A DNA stretch of 64,000 bases from NCBI GenBank assembly GCA_039821125.1, contig JBCBOR010000012.1, forward strand, positions 19,113 to 83,112. The letters run 5' to 3'. The position numbers and the translations under genes were made by a program. Numbering within the stretch: position 1 is the first letter of the stretch; each line of letters begins with the position of its first letter. The notes below the pieces were generated by a model. It had not been told where the DNA came from. It saw only the letters and a list, made by a program, of their open reading frames with translations, and did no database searches. Positions 61,291-64,000 of the stretch are shown here, one piece after another. Origin of the DNA: Thermohalobaculum sp039821125 (GTDB lineage: Bacteria > Pseudomonadota > Alphaproteobacteria > Rhodobacterales > Rhodobacteraceae).

Positions 61291-62514
61291 ATGGTCAATC
61301 AAGCCACGACGAGACCCGAAGCGTTCGGCATCGACGGCCCTCGGCTGGACCGGCTGGGACCGTGGATGGAGCGCTGGGTGGCCGCCGGCAAGATCCCCGG
61401 GGGCCAAGCATTGGTCGCGCGGCGCGGAGAGATCGTCTGGCACGGCTGCGCTGGGCAGCGCGATGTCGAGAACACCGTCCCCTGGCAGCCGGACACGCTT
61501 GCGCGGATCTACTCGATGACCAAGCCGGTGACTTCCGTGGCGCTGATGATGCTCTACGAGGACGGGCTCTGTCACCTCGATGATCCGGTCGAGGCGTATC
61601 TGCCGGAGTTCCGCGACATGCACGTGTTGCGCGTCAATGCGACCGCCATCGACCAGACCGTGCCGTGCGAGACCCGGCCGACGCTGCACCATCTGCTGAC
61701 CCACACCTCCGGCCTTGCCTATGATTTCAACGATGGCGTGCTGGCCGAGGCGATGCAGGCGCGCAAGATCAACTATGGCCCGACAGGCTCGACCATAGCA
61801 GAGACGGTGCGCCAGATCGCGGAACTGCCGCTGGCGTTCCAGCCGGGCAGCCGCTGGACCTATGGCGTCTCGACCGATGTGCTGGGGCGCGTAGTCGAGG
61901 TGATCTCGGGCCAGTCCCTGGATCGGTTCTTTGCCGAACGCATTTTCGAGCCGCTGGGCATGACGGACACGGCTTTCTCGGTACCCGCGGGCAAGATCGA
62001 CCGGCTGGCCAGCTGCTACGCCCGGGGCGAAGGCGACACGATGGAGCTGTTTGATCCAGGCCGCACATCGGTTTTCCGCGATGTGACATTGTTGTCTGGC
62101 GGCGGCGGGCTGATTTCGACCGCCGCCGACTACTACACCTTCACCGAGATGCTCCGAAATCGCGGCGCTCTGGGTGATGTGTGTCTGCTCGGGTCGCGGA
62201 CGGTGGGTCTGATGGCCTCGAACGCCCTGCCCGGCGATCTCGCGTCAATGGGACAGGCCGTGTTCTCCGAGGTGCCGTTCGACGGCATAGGGTTTGGCCT
62301 CGGTTTTGCGGTGATGCTGGACCCTGCGCGTGCGCAGACACTGGCCAGCGTCGGCGATTTTGGCTGGGGCGGCCTCGCCTCGACCGTGTTCTGGGTCGAT
62401 CCGGTCGAGGATATGACCGTGATCTTCTTGACCCAGTTGATCCCCTCGTCGAGCTATCCGCTGCGCAAGGAACTGCGTGCGCTGGTCTACTCCTCGCTGA
62501 TCGACGGGGCATAG
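61291..62514 (+). CDS. Serine hydrolase of beta-lactamase/EstB (class C-like) family
   Basis: A 407-residue penicillin-binding-protein-like esterase. The nucleophile motif SMTK gives S75 and K78, and WTYGVS gives Y191, matching the Ser-Lys-Tyr triad of EstB-type esterases. HTSGLAYDF and LSGGGGLISTAADY are further family marks. No signal peptide is visible, so it is probably a cytoplasmic esterase rather than an antibiotic-resistance enzyme. It is co-directional with the quinone oxidoreductase. Confidence 0.9.
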   Translation: MVNQATTRPEAFGIDGPRLDRLGPWMERWVAAGKIPGGQALVARRGEIVWHGCAGQRDVENTVPWQPDTLARIYSMTKPVTSVALMMLYEDGLCHLDDPVEAYLPEFRDMHVLRVNATAIDQTVPCETRPTLHHLLTHTSGLAYDFNDGVLAEAMQARKINYGPTGSTIAETVRQIAELPLAFQPGSRWTYGVSTDVLGRVVEVISGQSLDRFFAERIFEPLGMTDTAFSVPAGKIDRLASCYARGEGDTMELFDPGRTSVFRDVTLLSGGGGLISTAADYYTFTEMLRNRGALGDVCLLGSRTVGLMASNALPGDLASMGQAVFSEVPFDGIGFGLGFAVMLDPARAQTLASVGDFGWGGLASTVFWVDPVEDMTVIFLTQLIPSSSYPLRKELRALVYSSLIDGA

Positions 62515-62523
62515 GAGCGGCCG

Positions 62524-62910
62524 ATGGCAAACCTGCTCGGATCGAACTGCCCATCCTGCGGCAGCGGCGTCGCCCCCCTCTCGGTGTTCATGACCATGCG
62601 ATCCCACCGCAACGCCGAACGGGCCGAGCGTGGGGTGCCCTGCCCCGCCTGCGGCACACATGTCCGGATCGCCGGAACAAAAGCGGGGCAGATCGTCCGG
62701 CTTCTGATCCTGACGGCGCTCGCCGGCGCTGTGGGCTGGGCCGTCTCGACCGTGCTGACGGGCATGCCGTCGTTCAGCTATGTGAACAGTGCAGACGTTG
62801 TGAAGCTGACCATTCCCGGGTTTCTGATCGTTGTTGGCAGTTTCGAACTGGTATTCGTGATGACATTCTTCCGGGTCATGGGTTTGGAGAGCGTCGACCC
62901 GGCGCCCTGA
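62524..62910 (+). CDS. Zinc-ribbon membrane protein
   Basis: A 128-residue protein with an N-terminal zinc ribbon made of CPSC (near residue 9) and CPAC (near residue 40), followed by two transmembrane helices (about 58-80 and 93-117). This ribbon-plus-membrane layout is common in small regulatory or assembly proteins of unknown function. It begins 9 bp after the EstB-like gene and is probably co-transcribed. Its stop abuts the convergent lipoprotein gene. Confidence 0.7.
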   Translation: MANLLGSNCPSCGSGVAPLSVFMTMRSHRNAERAERGVPCPACGTHVRIAGTKAGQIVRLLILTALAGAVGWAVSTVLTGMPSFSYVNSADVVKLTIPGFLIVVGSFELVFVMTFFRVMGLESVDPAP

Positions 62911-63549
62911 TCACTCGGCAGGTGTGCCAGCCTCGCCTGAACCGGCGACCGGCTGGTCTGGGTTCGCTGTCCTGGCCGGGGCCTCGTCCGGGCGGGCGCT
63001 GCGGCGCAAGGCCGGACGGGCAACGCGATCCTCTTGCTCGAGCCGCCGTTCCGCCCGTTCCGCGGCCACAAGCTCTCGCTCCGCGGAGCGCAGAGCCTGA
63101 CGCGCCCGGCGCTCGGCAATCGCCGTGTTGCGCCGGGCTGCGGCCGTGTTTGCGACACCCTCGCGGCGCTCCTGCCGTTCGAGACGGGCCAGAGCGCGCT
63201 GCGCCCGGCGCCGGTCACGTTCGGCACGGGCGATATCCCGGTCGACCCGAGCGAGCTGCGATCGTCGGCGCAGGGCCTGAACGCCGGAAAGCGATTGCGA
63301 GAGCTGTTCCTGACGAAAGCGCTCGGCCTCGTAGATCTCGCGCTCCCGCGCATCGTTTTGCGCGTGCAGATAGGCGCTGCGGTCCTCGGCCGTGTCAAAG
63401 ACCTTGCCATCCAGCGTGCGGTAGACCTTCGGCGCGTTCGGATCGGGAGCCGGCGGTGTGACAGAGGGCGAGATCCCGGTTACCGGATCGTTGCCGCAAG
63501 CACCCAGAACGAGGCCCGCAACAAGCAGGACGACACGCCGGTGCGTCAC
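62911..63549 (-). CDS. Lipoprotein with Arg/Ala-rich coiled coil
   Basis: A 212-residue protein with a lipobox: the signal VVLLVAGLVLGAC predicts lipidation at C18. The mature part starts with a Pro-rich linker, then FDTAEDRSAYLHAQNDAREREIYEAER. A long helical coiled coil very rich in Arg, Ala and Glu follows (about 85-180), with a Pro-rich tail. No family is recognised. The envelope location is inferred from the lipobox. Confidence 0.7.
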   Translation of the reverse strand: MTHRRVVLLVAGLVLGACGNDPVTGISPSVTPPAPDPNAPKVYRTLDGKVFDTAEDRSAYLHAQNDAREREIYEAERFRQEQLSQSLSGVQALRRRSQLARVDRDIARAERDRRRAQRALARLERQERREGVANTAAARRNTAIAERRARQALRSAERELVAAERAERRLEQEDRVARPALRRSARPDEAPARTANPDQPVAGSGEAGTPAE

Positions 63550-63623
63550 GGACGCACCCTACGCTGGGTTGCACGGCAGGGGCGATTCAGGGTCATGCAA
63601 CCGATATAGCGATGGTCCTCGCG

Positions 63624-63930
63624 TTAACCAACCGCCGCTGCAAAAGCCCGCCACAAGGCGCCGTTGACCGGCTGGTCCCAGGGTTCGAACTCGGCATGCC
63701 ATTGAACACCGAGCGCAAAGCCCGGTGCATCGGCAATCACCAAGGCTTCCGGCGTTGTATCCTCGGCCCTGCCTTCGATCACAACGCGGCTGCCGGGCTC
63801 GACAATCCCCTGCCCATGGAGCGAGTTCACCTCGATCCGTGTGGTGCCATAGAGCCCGGCGAAGACCCCGCCCGGTATCAGGTCCACGCCATGGCGGGGG
63901 GCGAAGATCACCTCTCGGTCGGTCTCGCCC
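63624..63930 (-). pseudogene. C-terminal half of a PuuD-like glutamine amidotransferase (disrupted upstream)
   Basis: The minus frame encodes the end of a class I glutamine amidotransferase of the gamma-glutamyl-gamma-aminobutyrate hydrolase group: IFAPRHGVDLIPGGVF, VNSLHGQGI, and the catalytic His in FALGVQWHAEFEP, then the normal C-terminus. The frame stays open to the window edge. However, from about 63,905 onward the other strand carries the family's nucleophile region instead, so the protein cannot continue normally. The break position is approximate. Confidence 0.65.
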
Positions 63931-64000
63931 TCGTGCGCGCGGCGGTTGATGCGGCTCTGCCTCTTTTCGGCATCTGCCGCGGGTTTCAGGAGATGAGCGT
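63906..64000 (+). pseudogene. Inverted central fragment of a PuuD-like glutamine amidotransferase (runs off window)
   Basis: The plus strand encodes DHLSVGLALVRAAVDAAL followed by PLFGICRGFQEMSV. GICRGFQEM is the nucleophile elbow of the PuuD family, with the catalytic Cys at 63975-63977. In an intact gene this segment would lie about 50 residues before the C-terminal half found on the opposite strand. Its upstream side is antisense to that half, so no N-terminal domain can precede it. The continuation lies outside the window. Confidence 0.55.

Noticed and set aside
42683..62514. Calling the catabolic stretch a genomic island
   Set aside because: No integrase, transposase, tRNA target or flanking repeat was found, and codon use looks like the rest of the window apart from the AT-rich gap.
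61291..62514. Antibiotic-resistance beta-lactamase
   Set aside because: The SxxK/Tyr set and lack of a signal peptide fit EstB-type esterases better than periplasmic beta-lactamases.

Overview
The window is dense, GC-rich bacterial DNA that reads as the chromosome of an alphaproteobacterium, most probably Rhodobacterales (Roseobacter/Rhodobacter type). The evidence is an adjacent sciP-ctrA pair, an NDUFA12-type complex I accessory subunit, an RNase E with a long acidic insertion, a GTTC-N7-GTTC LexA box, and the order NDUFA12-mlaD-DUF2155-aat-accC-accB-dsbA-M48. That taxonomic reading rests on remembered family knowledge; no search was run. No rRNA, tRNA, CRISPR array, insertion sequence or phage gene was seen.

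Positions 1-42,500 are mostly core genes. First comes a cell-cycle and envelope block: mnmA (cut by the window edge), sciP, ctrA, a bactofilin overlapping an M23 endopeptidase, a ferritin-like DUF455 protein, a bcp peroxiredoxin and a giant AsmA-like protein. It is followed by gluQ, tpiA, SufA-like and SufT Fe-S genes, a DUF1287 protein, tgt, a FadL porin, a complex I subunit, mlaD, aat, accBC, a DsbA-like oxidoreductase, an M48 protease, an aminotransferase and rne. After one 428-bp gap come amiC, mrcA, prfB, ligA, a CYTH-CHAD protein and recG. Just after recG, a LexA-type box precedes a 42-residue single-span membrane protein, which has the layout of an SOS-induced small cell-division inhibitor.

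Positions 42,500-62,500 are a catabolic, accessory-looking stretch entered through an AT-rich gap. It holds a haloalkane dehalogenase, an acyl-CoA ligase, two family III CoA-transferases, an EamA transporter, a uronate dehydrogenase-like enzyme, an orphan hybrid histidine kinase, an acyl-CoA dehydrogenase and an IpdAB-like CoA-transferase-fold pair. It continues with a fluoroacetate dehalogenase-like hydrolase preceded by seven 11-bp tandem units, a membrane SMI1/KNR4 protein, a FadB/FadJ-type beta-oxidation fusion, a quinone oxidoreductase and an EstB-like serine hydrolase. Together these suggest import, dehalogenation or hydrolysis, CoA activation and beta-oxidation of organic acids. No transcription factor lies within the stretch.

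The last 400 bp hold a PuuD-like glutamine amidotransferase whose C-terminal half is on the minus strand, while the family's nucleophile-elbow motif is on the plus strand directly beside it. This points to an inversion or fold-back junction inside the gene.
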